The position numbers and the translations under genes are program-made. Positions 52,628-62,794 of a DNA stretch of 64,000 nt are shown here, in pieces; position 1 is the stretch's first letter; each line of letters starts with the position of its first letter. This stretch comes from Hippopus hippopus (taxonomy: Eukaryota > Mollusca > Bivalvia > Cardiida > Cardiidae), in assembly GCA_946811185.2 (NCBI GenBank), contig OX328113.1:18250521-18314520 (forward strand), in the 5' to 3' direction. The notes under the pieces are model-generated. The model saw nothing but the letters and a program-made list of their open reading frames with translations, searched no databases and had not been told where the DNA came from.

Positions 52628-53341
52628 GTTTTAAAGTTACATGTATTTTTGTTGGAAAAATCTTGTCGTATCGGACATTATAGATCCAAGATCAGACTGC
52701 ACGTTCTGTGCAGTCTGACCTCGATCTTCACCGTCCACAATTGGAAACTGAACCAAAGTAAAAAGCCTAGGAGTTACAAGCAACCATGATTTCAGGTTAG
52801 TTTTGCGAATATTGTGAATTCAAGATGAGACTTATGGACATTAAAATATTGATGTTTTAAGCAGCAAGGAAACATTGCGGGTAAAGAAGCTACTTCTTGT
52901 TGTTATCATTCCCCTCTTGCCCGCCTCCCCCCTTTCCCACTATTGTTTGCCAAAGTTGTCATCTGTAAATGGTGGATTATTCGTGTTTGCACAGTAAGAT
53001 ACAGAAAAATGGATTGATCAGAGTATCAGTACATAGTCTTTTCACAATTAATTCCTTGACAATTACAAACTTTTATAATAAAAATTGCACAGTAGCTTCT
53101 CACACACATTCACACAAAAAGAGTGAGTTTTACTCTGTTCTGTTCAGTAATAGAATAATATGACGAAATTGTCAGCAACTTGCAAGTTTTCCAAGTTGAC
53201 ATTTTAGAGAAACCACTGACTATACATAATTGCTGCTGATGAAATGTCACCATGCCATCTACATGAAATAATGTTAGTCATCCTCGATATGGTCATGTTG
53301 TCTTCACCCATTACTGTACAAGCACGACCTTTTACAATCCA

Positions 53342-53518
53342 GGGTAGGTATTCAACAATCATTCAAAAGAACGATCTGAATTTGAAAATAACACAATCTC
53401 TGATTGGCTAAACCATTTGGTTTAGCCAATCAGAGGTTGTGTTACTATATACATGTTGAAAATCTTGGAGAATTTCAGACAAATAATGTTCTAAGAATGG
53501 TTGGTGAATACGAACCCA
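53342..53518. mobile_element. Family C palindromic MITE
   Basis: GGTAGGTATTCAACAATCAT to GGTTGGTGAATACGAACCC; the central TGGCTAAACCATTTGGTTTAGCCA is perfect. Confidence 0.8.
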
Positions 53519-53675
53519 GCTACGTTTTAATACAATGCGGGAGAGACGTAAAATCCTAATCAAAAAGAAAAATAAAACCTTTCTCTGGAATAGTTCCCAC
53601 ACATTACTGATACGTATCCTCACAGTATCTTTGTTTACTTCTCCCGGCATATATCCTGCTTTAGTGACTGTTAAA

Positions 53676-53862
53676 CGTTAAGGCTGTTCACGCGACTCAC
53701 TGACCTTTTGAGGACAGAACAGATCAAGATCAGACTGCACAGAACGTGCAGTCTGATCTTTGATCTACACTGTCTGATAAGGACATATTTTCCCCGAAAA
53801 AATTCTTTTGAGATAGCAAAATTTGGATTTTCATTTCACTTATTAAGCAGGATAAGGGTTAA
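53676..53862 (+). mobile_element. Family B MITE
   Basis: GTTAAGGCTGTTCACGCGAC to AGCAGGATAAGGGTTAA. A second B-type palindrome follows at 53885-53955. Confidence 0.8.
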
Positions 53863-54077
53863 GCCTAGCAGCATCAAGGGGCTTCTGTAGATCGCATGGA
53901 TCAAGATATGAGTTCTGTGCAGTCTGATCTTGATCTACACTGTCCACAAAGCTATAATATAGTTATGAAAAGTGCACTAGGAGTTTCAGTAATAGTCCTT
54001 CGGTACAATATCAAAAGTATACCTTTAAACAATGTTGATGCTTATTGTAAAACAGTTTTTTCCTCACCTCTGTACCG

Positions 54078-54367
54078 AGCCGGGTAGCTCAGTCGGTAAT
54101 GTACATGCCTGACACCAGGAGTTTGCTGGTTCGAATCCCCAGCTGAACCTATTTCTTTCTGAGGACTGAAAAATAGTCATTGCGACAGGGTTTATTCCTC
54201 TATCACCATTGATCATTGTTTCGACGATGGTTATGTGGGAAAGCAGCCGTTGGCTTGGGAATAATATTGTGCAGAGTAATGATTAAAGAAACTCTAGAAG
54301 AGCATGGATAGGTGCGAAAAAAAAACTGAAATATTGTTGAAAACGGCGTTAAACGCCATACAATCAA
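54078..54367 (+). mobile_element. SINE-like repeat 2 with tRNA-derived head
   Basis: GCCGGGTAGCTCAGTCGGTA (box A) and GCTGGTTCGAATCCCCAGC (box B, intact), then ATGTGGGAAAGCAGCCG and a GGCGTTAAACGCC hairpin before ATACAATCAAACAAAA. The fused tail shows this is not a free tRNA gene. Confidence 0.78.
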
Positions 54368-55000
54368 ACAAAACCCTTACCTCTGATTTTACTATTCCTG
54401 TTTTTTGTGCGGTGATAACATTAAAAATTCCAGACATTCGCCAGGGAGTTTATTCCCGTTCTTAACAAATAAAAATCTAAACGCTTTGGGTCTCTATTTT
54501 TTTTTTACAAAACAACGCCTAATTCTAACTATTAGTGTAAGTACAAGTTTAAATGCAAATTTCTGTAAATATTATATAAAATGAATTGAGTAAATATAAC
54601 CTACTTACTAAGTATTCTGACACATCGAGTACTTCAACAATAGAAAACCCTAAGAATTACTCAGGTCGATGTGTATCAATAAGATGTGTGAAAGTGTGTG
54701 AATGGTGTTTGAAAAGTCATAACCTGAACAGAGGACATTGAAAATAGTCCTTGTAAAATTGGGACAATCAACGGGAGATTAAGGTTTATTGCAAGAATAC
54801 CTTTGAAAATGTTGTTGCAAAAGGGAGAGACAAAAGAGTGCTTGTCACGAGTGGTTCTTTTATGCAAAAAAAAAAAGTCAAAAGTGGTCAGCATTAAGAC
54901 GAAATAATTGACGACAGTAGGTAATGCAATCGACTGCAGAAGTTATTAAAAGGGTTGTTTACCGATATCATTTGTAAATGTATCTATACATGAAAATAAA

Positions 55001-55249
55001 TGAGCCATGCACTGGCAAAAAATGGTTTAATGCATCCCCGTGCAAGTCATGATATAATCATAGATCCATGACATCCATTTGGTCTAACAAACAACTGAAT
55101 CATGAGGTAGAATGTTCTCTAGCCATGCATGAAAATTTATGAATAGCAAAAAATTTCTACTCATGTCAGCCTGCGCGGACTGCGCAGGCTGACATGTGTC
55201 GATACTTTTTGCAGATGCATTGCACGCTTTTTTCACACAGCATGGCTCA
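55001..55249 (+). mobile_element. Family D MITE
   Basis: TGAGCCATGCACTGGCAAAA to TTTTTCACACAGCATGGCTCA, stem TCAGCCTGCGCGGACTGCG. Confidence 0.82.
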
Positions 55250-55436
55250 ATTTTAACGGGTTTTGCCATACGGGTATTCCGCAATGAGCATCTGCGGCAG
55301 GCTAGCCTTTGAAAACATTATGAAATCTGGAAAAGTAGCTTCTATGCATGAGAAATTCCTCTACTTGACCCACTGTTAACAGATATTAAGTTTTATAGAA
55401 AACAGCACCCCTCTCTCACCCTCCTGCATTCATATA

Positions 55437-55669
55437 CTCTGTCTGTCTGCCTGTCTGTACTGAATTTCTGAGCCGTCTGGCCCTCTATCTCTCTCTCTCT
55501 AAATATGTCTCTTTAAATCTTTCTCTCTCTGTCCGTCCGGCTGTCCGTTTGTCTATAGCTCCCTTTTCATGTCTTTCTAGCAGCCTTTCGCTCCCTCCGT
55601 CTGTTTATCTGTCTGTCCATCCGTTCGTTCGTTCGTCCCTCTCCCCCTCTCTCTCTATCTCTCATTGTC

Positions 55670-55700
<31 letters not shown>
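55437..55700 (+). repeat. (GTCT)n / (CTCT)n pyrimidine tract
   Basis: Imperfect GTCT and CTCTCT repeats with TCCGTTCGTTCGTTCG. Low complexity. Confidence 0.88.
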
Positions 55701-55845
55701 TGTTTTAACGAAAAAATAAAATAATGGCACTACTTGTTTATTTTGTAACATCAGATACACATTTTATACAGATATATTTATATATTTTACCTGACAAAGA
55801 AAATCCTCACCACTATCACTTGTACAATATCAGGATCAATACATG

Positions 55846-56315
55846 TGTGCCATGCTCTGTAAAAAGAGGGCTTAATGCATCTGCGAAAAGTATCGACCCA
55901 GGTCAACCTGTGCAGTTTGCGCAGGCTGACATTGGTCGAAACTTTTTACTATTTGGAAATTCTCCGCATGACCAAGGACCATTCTATCTCATGATGCAGT
56001 CGGTCGTAGGACAAAATAGATTTTATCGATCCATGATAATGTGATGATTTGCTTGCTACAACATATAACGGAACATTAACCCTTAGGCTGCTAAGCGCGA
56101 CTCATTGTTCTTTTGCGGAAAGTGTAGATCAAGATCAGACTGCACAGAACGTGCAGTCTGATCTTGGATCTACACTGTCCGATAATGAGATATTATTACC
56201 CAAAACATAACTTTTAAATAGCAATATTTGGATTTTTATCATCGAATTGAAAATTTCATTTTAGTTATTTAGCAGGATATGAGTTAAACACCCTACTCAC
56301 AGAATATGGCTCATG
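55846..56315 (+). mobile_element. Family D MITE split by a family B MITE
   Basis: Left part 55846-56079 (TGTGCCATGCTCTGTAAAAA) and right part 56284-56315 (CACAGAATATGGCTCA). The break is at D's own GCATTAAAC site. Confidence 0.85.
56080..56283 (+). mobile_element. Family B MITE inserted at a TTAA in family D
   Basis: CCCTTAGGCTGCTAAGCGCG to AGCAGGATATGAG, bracketed by TTAA at 56076-56079 and 56284-56287. Confidence 0.88.
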
Positions 56316-56604
56316 AACATTTACACATCACAGAACCTGTATGACTGACGTACCGCTGTTATAACCATAGAATACTTCAGTATAAATGTAACATATATTA
56401 ACTCTTCCCCTACCAAGTAAATGAAAATACACTTTTTCAATGGCAAAAAATATAGTTCCAGTGCAAGATGGAGAGACAGGTCGGCCTTAATCTAAATTAA
56501 AGCAGTGGACAGTGTAGATCAAAGATCAGACTGCACGTTCTGTGCAGTTTGATCTTCATCTACATTGTCCACAAAAGCTTCTAGTGTCGTCTACAGTAAG
56601 GAAA

Positions 56605-56847
56605 GATTTAAGGACTAATTGCTTATGTATCCATGAACTAAACAATCTGGGTTTTTTTACGAGCCTGAAGAAGAAGGCTTTTTTAAAACATTGTGGGAAA
56701 AGGAGAAGATGATTGTCAATGGTCAACATTTTCTCCTTTCTCCAAAATGATTTCCAACCTTCCAAAAAACACTTACCATCATTTGAGGCGCATCTGCAAA
56801 TGCCTTTGTGGACAAGTCTAAAATTTTGTCGTTTGGTAAAGAGTTAC
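56605..56847 (+). mobile_element. Family A MITE, degenerate
   Basis: ACATTGTGGGAAAAGGAGAA, ATTTTCTCCTTTCTCCAAAA, end GTCGTTTGGTAAAGAGTTA. Confidence 0.7.
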
Positions 56848-57007
56848 AGTTTTTGTTTCCCAGAAATTTTCACACAATAGTAGACAGTGTAGATTCAAGA
56901 TCGGAATGCACGTTCTGTGCACATTCTGTACCGTCTGATCTTGGGCCGAGATTGTCCACAACAGCACCTAAATTTCTCCCTGAATGTTAAGTATTAATCA
57001 AAATATT

Positions 57008-57287
57008 TGAGCTATGTTCTGTTTTTTTTTTTGGGGGGGGGGGGGTTTAATGCTTCCCCTTGATGCATTATACCAAGCCAGTCATCACCCAAAATTTTAT
57101 GGATCTAAAAAAACTATTTTGTCTAACAACCGACTGAATGTTGAAGTAGATTGGTCCTATGACATGCAGAAAATTAACCAGTAGCAAAACGTTTCAGCTC
57201 AGGTCAGTCTGCGCGGACTGCGCAGGCTTACCTGAGTCGATACGTTTTGCAGATGCATAAAAGCCCCTTTCCACAGAGCTTGGCTCA
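57008..57287 (+). mobile_element. Family D MITE
   Basis: TGAGCTATGTTCTGTTTTTT with a G-run, to CCACAGAGCTTGGCTCA; stem GGTCAGTCTGCGCGGACTG. Confidence 0.8.
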
Positions 57288-57368
57288 TTTATATGTAGCA
57301 TGAATACATTGTCATTTCCTCTGACATCGACTGTATAATAAAACGCTGCGATAATTATCCCACTATCG

Positions 57369-57592
57369 TTTTGTCCTTTACCAAACAATCCCGAGTTTTA
57401 TTAAACCTTAGGAAAGAGGCCATTTTAAACATCGTGGGGAAAATGAGACACTGGTGGTACGGGGCATTTCCTTTTCTTTGTTTCCTTTCTGAGAAAATTT
57501 CCATCATTCCAGGTCCATCTAATTTGTCGTCTGCAAATAGGTCGACTTCCAAGGTGGAAGTTGGAAACTGTATTTTCTGGCAAAAATTTTAA
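57369..57592 (+). mobile_element. Family A MITE just downstream of the cadherin stop
   Basis: GTCCTTTACCAAACAATCCC start, weakened hairpin, AATTTGTCGTCTGCAAATAG. Lies about 40 bp past the stop codon, so it may be in the 3' UTR. Confidence 0.68.
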
Positions 57593-57633
57593 TAATCCAC
57601 GTGATCAGTATCGTGAACACCTGTTGCCTCATT

Positions 57634-58302
57634 TTAATGTGTGACGATGCCCGAATGTTGTGAATCTTCATGGTGACCATGCTTCTCGAACGCAAACACG
57701 TCTTCAACTTTACTTTTGCTCGGTTGTGCTCGCTTCTTTTCCACTCTAGCATACAAATTGTCATTACTTTCTGCTTGAGTAACTACAGGATCTCCATTTT
57801 CGTGTGTAATTCCATCATCCATGTCGTCCGTGCTTGAACCCTGACCTTGACCCTGACCTTCATTGCCAACGTCACCCGTGTCGTCCATGGAGTTTAGGCG
57901 GGCGTAGTGCGAATTATCGTACATGTTTACAAGTTCGTCAGGACTTATAACAAAAGATGACCTAGGTTCTACGGCCAGGTCTCTGTCACCGATCACATTT
58001 TGATGGCTCTTCGACCCTTCCTTGACCTGATACATTGACCTTTCTTTGTTTAATCTTTTCCGCTTTAATACCAACAAAATCACTCCCAGTATTATACAGA
58101 TAACAATCACTGATGGAACAATTATTTCAATTAACGTAATCGCTAGTCTATTTTCGGACTTTTTCGTGACGGGAAGCTTTGATGCTTCGGGTGTTTTCGG
58201 AGGTTCCGATGTCGTGCTCGGCGGAAGTGTGGTCAAACTGCGATAAATTTTCAAGATGAACGTAACGTTGCTGCTATAGCTCTCTGGACTGATCTCGGTC
58301 GC
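57634..58302 (-). CDS. Cadherin gene, terminal exon (stalk, membrane helix, cytoplasmic tail)
   Basis: The acceptor is CTTCTACAG and the stop TAA at 57636-57634. Order: end of last repeat (YSSNVTFILKIY), stalk TTLPPSTTSEPP, helix, KRKRLNK, then a tail with YDNSHYARL, a GQGQGQG run, DNLYARVEKK and a His-rich end. The two YAR[LV] sites could bind SH2 domains if phosphorylated. ATTAAA overlaps the stop and recurs about 40 bp on, so the 3' UTR may be short. Confidence 0.82.
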   Translation of the reverse strand, partial: ATEISPESYSSNVTFILKIYRSLTTLPPSTTSEPPKTPEASKLPVTKKSENRLAITLIEIIVPSVIVICIILGVILLVLKRKRLNKERSMYQVKEGSKSHQNVIGDRDLAVEPRSSFVISPDELVNMYDNSHYARLNSMDDTGDVGNEGQGQGQGSSTDDMDDGITHENGDPVVTQAESNDNLYARVEKKRAQPSKSKVEDVFAFEKHGHHEDSQHSGIVTH

Positions 58303-61300
58303 CTGTAGAAGTGGAAGGAAATATTAATGAATAAATAGGAGATCAAGCATTGGTTATGAATTAGGGACCTTCTGAACCAATAAACCGACAGCGAGTAGAA
58401 TCAGCTGATCTTTCAAAACATTCATCAACTTAGACCCATTCCTTAATGGATCGATCGATCAATCAATATCGATCGATAAATTTCATGGATTGATCCACCA
58501 ATCAATCCAACTATCCCTTGATACATGGATCAATTGATCGATCGATCATCCTTCCTCTGAAACCCACGAAAAAGATAACAAGGGCGTAAATAAACTTTTT
58601 TACATGGCGTTTGACCCCCAACATTAAGTCATAATCTTTGTCCGATTACTTTAAAAGCATCCTTGTGAAGTAGTGATGCACCGTTGAATATGATCTACTA
58701 CAGGAAACAAGAGCACAGCATGCTAATGCTCGGTTGCGGTTGCTCTCGGAGATGATGAAAATTCTATGTAGAAAAAGGGACATAATTGTGTCAAAGATAA
58801 TTTGAGGGCTATCTGCCGTACTGGTATGCATTATCTCCCGCTAGATGGCATTCTACAAATACACATCTATCTAATATGGGCATTCTGGGTACCATTATCT
58901 CCCGCTAGATGGCATTCTACAAATACACATCTATCTAATTTGGGCATTCTGGATACAGAACCGGACTACTTTTCAAAACGACAACCATTACTTAGAATTT
59001 CAAAGTAAAATAAAAGTTTACTCAATAAAACGCTACCTGGTGCGATTCATTCATCTATGATCAGCTAGCATGTAACCTATGCAAAGGCCATTTATTAAAA
59101 AAGCGCCTACAGGCTTAAGTAATAGCTTCGGTATAAGCCCTGCTTTTCCCTAATATATGGGATCAGTGATGCGTCATAGCAGACAGGTCGAATCTTCGAA
59201 GAATATGACATGCGCAGACAACGTACTGGTATGGGCATGTGAAAATTTTTGCACGACGACGATATAGACGACGAAGCAAACCTTCTTCGAAAACAGCCGA
59301 GCCAATAAAATGAACAATTGTGGCAAAATGAGAAACTACTTGTAATGATCAATTCTCCTTTTGCCACAATCTTTTGTCAAAAGTGGTATTCTGGAAAACG
59401 CGAAAAAGTCACTTATAGGAGGTAATGAGCTTGTGAACTTCTATAGACAGAGGCGTACCTACCCAAAAATTTGCAAAGTATTCGCAAAAGTAATACCGAA
59501 GTTATTATCCGAGGTGCGAAGTGCAGAGAAGGAGGAGGGGAATTTTCCAGGGAAGTCTAGAGGATCTGCTCTAGAAAATTATTGGATTGTAGAAACTATT
59601 TGGTGGCCTCTGGTGATGCTTTTTTTTTTTTTGGCAAAATTTTATTTCAGTAGCATCAGTAGGAACGCTGCCATTTCGATATAATTGTCTTACCGTGATT
59701 TCAAACTGAAGTGTAATTGGTGCATCATTTGTGACGTCAGTGATATTGTAGAAGGGTTCTATCACAAACAAATCCCCGGTAACGTTGTCCAACAAAATAT
59801 TAGAAACCAGTCTGTCTTCGCCTGAAAAGGAACCGTGCAATTTTGGTGTCATGCTTTACAGAAACTTTTAGTATATCCAATTATTTAGTTTTACGACTTG
59901 TCCATAATGTTCACATGTGAACGAAATATTTAATTGCAGGGTTCTACATTTTGGCTGTCTTTTATTACCTGCCTTTCAAGAATGCAAATAAGAAAGGCTA
60001 GTCGAAGTGTTTGGGTACTTGTGTTGATATATCAGCTGAGGCGAAAGCAGCCCGAATAGCTCAAGTGGTAGAGTGTAGGATTCGTAAACGTAAAGCCTCG
60101 GGATACATGAGGGTGTGGGTTACGAGCCTACGTCTGGCCATTAAAAATTACTCAAAGTCTATCGGATCAGACACGAGACTGAGCTTCTGTGTGACGGTGC
60201 TTTGCACTATTCCCCGTAATACAACTAACAGCCTTCAGGGGGCGTCGCCCGTATGGGCAGCTGGTGGCGACGATAACTAAACGCAAATTCAACCAATCAG
60301 CAACCATGGTATGTGTCATTATCTCCCGCTAGATGGCATTCTACAAATACACATCTATCTAATTTGGGCATTCTGGGTACAAAACCGGACTACTCTTCAA
60401 AACAACAACCGTTACTTTGAATTTCAATATGAAATAAACGTTTAATTAATAAAACGCTACCTGGTGCGATTCATTCAGCTATGATCGGCTAGCATGTAAC
60501 CTATGCATCGGCCATTTATTAAAACAGCCCCTACATGCTTGGGTAATATGCTAACGGCTTCGGTATAAGCCCTACTTTTCCCAAATATTCGGGGATGGGT
60601 GATGCGTCATAGCAGACAGGTCGAATCTTCGAAGAATATGACATGCGCAGACAACGTGGTATGTGTTTAATGCCTCAAAATGTGTTGCTGGGTTAATTGC
60701 CACGACTAGAAACTAAAACCATCGTTTTAACAATGTAGAAAAACGTTAAAAGCTCTTACTTGACACTACTGGTAAAGGGTAAATATGTTTTATGGTATTA
60801 AACATTGAGACAAAAGTTGAAATTGCTCAAGATTGGTAATGTAAGGTTTTTTTTACAATGTTTTCAAACACTTTTGTCGACGAAATCTGTCACCGTAAGG
60901 GCATGAATAATTTTTCTCCAATTCATTACACCGGTGACTGAATTTTCTGTTATAGAGAGTGTAGGTCTGAGGTGATACGAATTCTCCATGCATTCGAAAC
61001 TGCAACCTTAGTCTAACTCTGAAGAATTTTCTAAATTTTCGGGTAACGCAATTTCTGATAAGTAAAACCAAACCGTTTAGCAAATTAGACATGGTGTTAC
61101 CATCTAAATTTTGAATATGCCTAAGAATGATATTTAGAATGATTGGGTGATACGGTCCCTTCCGATCGTATATGGGCCCTGCTGTGTGAAAAAAGGGGCT
61201 TAATGCATCTGCAAAACGTTTCGACCAAGGTCAGCCTGCGCAGTCCGCGCAGGCCGATCTGGGTCGAAACTTTTTGCTTTTGGTAAATTGTCTGCATGTC

Positions 61301-62794
61301 AAAGGACCAGTCTACCTCATGATTCAATCTACTGTTAGGAAATACGGATTGTATGGATCCATAATCATGTGATGACATGCTTGGTACGGTGGACCACGGT
61401 GATGCATTAAACTCCCTTTTGCTGGAGCATGGCTCAAACTGTAGTCACCAGAAACCAGACATACCGCTTGAAAACAGTGTGTAAGTAAGACTGTTGTTTA
61501 CTGTGGAGTCGATATCTTCGGCATAAATAGTTGAGGGTAAAATGTTCGAAACCTTGCCCTGGAAAAATAATTACAAAGCGTAAACTAGGACCGTCAGAAC
61601 CAAGATGGCTTGTTCAGTCGGAAATGTACAAGGTTTTAGAGCCAGAAGTTTGGGCTCAAATCGCTGAGGGTAGAATGTTCAAACATTATTGTTCAAACGT
61701 TGCTTTGAAAAAGATATATATGAGCCAAGCCCTGACAAAGGGGGTTTGATAAATCTCTGTGATGCATTATACCAAGCGAGTCATCGCATGACTACGATTC
61801 CATGAAATCCATTTTGTCTAACAACCAATCGAATCATGAGGAAGAATGGTCTTTAGAAATGCAGGAAATTTACCAAAAGCTAACAATTTCGACACAGGCT
61901 GGATCTAGGTCGATACTTTTTGCAGATGCATTAAACCACCTTTTCATAAAGCATGGCCCATATATAAACACAGTTAAAACTTAAACCGTTATATCAAAGC
62001 CCAGTAGCTCAGTCGATAGTGTACTAGACAGAGGTCGTGAGTCAGGCACTGCTCCTTTCGAAGATTAAAGGTCATTGCGACAAGATTCATTCCTCTCTGA
62101 TCGCAGAATATTGTTTCGATGTTTAAGTGGGAAAGCAGTCCTTTGCTTGAACAGAGTTTTGTGCTGAGTAAGTTGATAAAAGAAAGTCCATAAAGAGCAC
62201 CGATAGGTGAAGTGGCCGCCTTGACAACACATTTATCATGTTATCTTCGATGCTTTCAATTTGGTACAGTACAAAAATTGTCTTCTGGTAAGGAGTTAAA
62301 GGAGAAAAAAGCATAATAATATTTGATGAGTCGTAAGTCTTTCGATGTTTGATTTCTTTCTTGGTGTTATCTCAGTTTTTGGAACTCTTTGTCGAAACTG
62401 ACGATGTTAACAGAGATGAAATTCAACCAGCTTTGTATGACCTTTTGATTACTACGAAAGTTATAAGAGGCCAGGAAGGTACGGATGAAAATGACATTGT
62501 CGACGACAACGAAGACAATGACGATGATGATGGAGAAGAAGAAGAAGAAGAAAAAGAAGAAGAAGATGATGATGATGATAATGATGACGATGATGATGAT
62601 AATGGAGAAGAAGGAGGAGGAGGAGGAGAAGAAGAAGATCCCTTTACCTGGATAAAACTGTCAATATCAGCGGTATACTCCGACACTGTACACGAAATCT
62701 CGACACAATAAGGCCGAACAAACTGTGGCGGATTATCATCTTTGTCAATGATATTGACTTTAATGGAAGCGTCACCTACTCTCCCTCCTTCGTC
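57634..62794 (-). CDS. Cadherin-family receptor, 3' part (membrane-proximal repeats, helix, tail)
   Basis: Exons 62794-62648, 61558-61465, 59821-59694 and 58302-57634 join in phases 0, 1 and 0 with GT..AG borders, giving 345 residues of the C-terminal part; the 5' end is not found. The first exon carries GDASIKVNIIDKDDNPPQF, the calcium-binding linker of a cadherin repeat (DxNDNxPxF type). The next two form a degenerate last repeat: AEDIDSTVNNSLTYTLFSS, then DNVTGDLFV. The last exon has a Thr/Pro-rich stalk, a helix around SVIVICIILGVILLVL, a KRKR stop-transfer and a tail of about 137 residues with YARL and LYARV. Family knowledge: calcium-dependent adhesion. Protocadherin-like is likely; orthology is unknown. 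Confidence 0.78.
58438..58550 (+). repeat. ATCGATCGATCAATC simple repeat
   Basis: Interspersed GATCGATCGATCAATC units in a cadherin-gene intron. Confidence 0.8.
58708..58805 (+). mobile_element. Helitron2-like head fragment (H9)
   Basis: AAACAAGAGCACAGCATGCT and AAAAAGGGACATAATTGTG match the first 100 bp of H2. The rest is missing. Confidence 0.6.
58829..59223. mobile_element. No-TIR element with 10 bp target duplication, copy 1
   Basis: Starts CATTATCTCCCGC and ends GCGCAGACAACG. Flanks TACTGGTATG at 58819-58828 and 59224-59233 are identical. A 64 bp internal tandem duplication (58831, 58895) makes it longer than copy 2. No inverted ends or poly(A) tail. Confidence 0.8.
59694..59821 (-). 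CDS. Cadherin gene, exon with NVTGDLFV strand
   Basis: The exon is 128 bp from CTTTTCAG to GTAAG, phase 1 in, phase 0 out. Encodes EDRLVSNILLDNVTGDLFV, the L-D-x-x-T-G-x-L strand of a cadherin repeat, then APITLQFEIT. It sits between two copies of the same dispersed repeat (58829-59223 and 60317-60656). Confidence 0.8.
60045..60300 (+). mobile_element. SINE-like repeat 3 with tRNA-derived head
   Basis: GCAGCCCGAATAGCTCAAGT (box A), GGTGTGGGTTACGAGCC (box B, weak), then GGGGCGTCGCCCGTATGGGC and a TAAACGCAAATT tail. Confidence 0.7.
60317..60656. mobile_element. No-TIR element with 10 bp target duplication, copy 2
   Basis: Same ends as the copy at 58829. Flanks TGGTATGTGT at 60307-60316 and 60657-60666 match exactly. 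Lies in an intron of the cadherin gene, immediately after a SINE-like repeat. Confidence 0.8.
61000..61159. mobile_element. Family C MITE, diverged
   Basis: CTTAGTCTAACTCTGAAGAA to GATTGGGTGATACGGTCCC, with the imperfect centre AAACCAAACCGTTTAGCAAA. Confidence 0.68.
61173..61436 (+). mobile_element. Family D MITE, reference copy
   Basis: TGGGCCCTGCTGTGTGAAAA to CTTTTGCTGGAGCATGGCTCA. Central stem TCAGCCTGCGCAGTCCGCG with its mirror. Ends 28 bp from the short cadherin exon. Confidence 0.85.
61465..61558 (-). CDS. Cadherin gene, short internal exon
   Basis: The exon is 94 bp from TTTTTCCAG to GTATGT. Only 31 codons, so an ORF scan misses it. Encodes GKVSNILPSTIYAEDIDS, then VNNSLTYTLFSS, matching the cadherin pattern A-x-D-x-D-S...N-x-x-L-x-Y-x-L. 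The phase (0 in, 1 out) is exactly what its neighbours need. Confidence 0.78.
61721..61965 (-). mobile_element. Family D MITE
   Basis: TGAGCCAAGCCCTGACAAAG to TTTCATAAAGCATGGCCCA. The central stem is reduced to AGGCTGGATCTAGG. Confidence 0.78.
61999..62240 (+). mobile_element. SINE-like repeat 2, diverged
   Basis: GCCCAGTAGCTCAGTCGATA head, then CATTGCGACAAGATTCATTC and AAGTGGGAAAGCAGTCCTTT. A family A tail fragment follows at about 62245-62300. Confidence 0.68.
62500..62641 (+). repeat. (GAA)n/(GAT)n/(GGA)n purine microsatellite
   Basis: About 130 bp of purine-rich triplets beginning 7 bases past a cadherin-gene splice donor. On the sense strand it reads as poly-Ser (TCT/TCC/TCA), so intron retention would add a serine run. 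Confidence 0.9.
62648..62794 (-). CDS. Cadherin gene, exon with DKDDNPPQF linker
   Basis: The exon is 147 bp, phase 0 to 0, acceptor TTTCTATCAG, donor CCAG|GTAAAG. It ends one cadherin repeat (ASIKVNIIDKDDNPPQF) and opens the next (YCVEISCTVSEY). A purine microsatellite begins a few bases beyond the donor. Confidence 0.8.

Larger units (their letters stand above)
44023..57633. other. Repeat-only interval, no gene recognised
   Basis: About 13.6 kb with no ORF above 130 codons that shows protein-like character or splice structure. Nearly all is MITE, SINE-like and simple repeat sequence. B-type palindromes also sit at about 46685-46750, 47480-47540, 49090-49165, 50240-50330, 50760-50830, 52670-52740, 53885-53955, 56500-56580 and 56885-56960. 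Confidence 0.65.

Noticed and set aside
54078..54150. Possible tRNA gene with good A and B boxes
   Set aside because: The tRNA-like part runs straight into a repeat body found at 44690 and 61999, so it is a SINE head.
62349..62711. Plus-strand acidic ORF (poly-Glu/Asp)
   Set aside because: It is the reverse of the microsatellite and cadherin exon; composition comes from the triplet repeat.
8356..62794. PAG1-like and cadherin exons as one very long gene
   Set aside because: The cadherin gene has its own helix, tail and stop, and a plus-strand gene and a separate minus-strand gene lie between.
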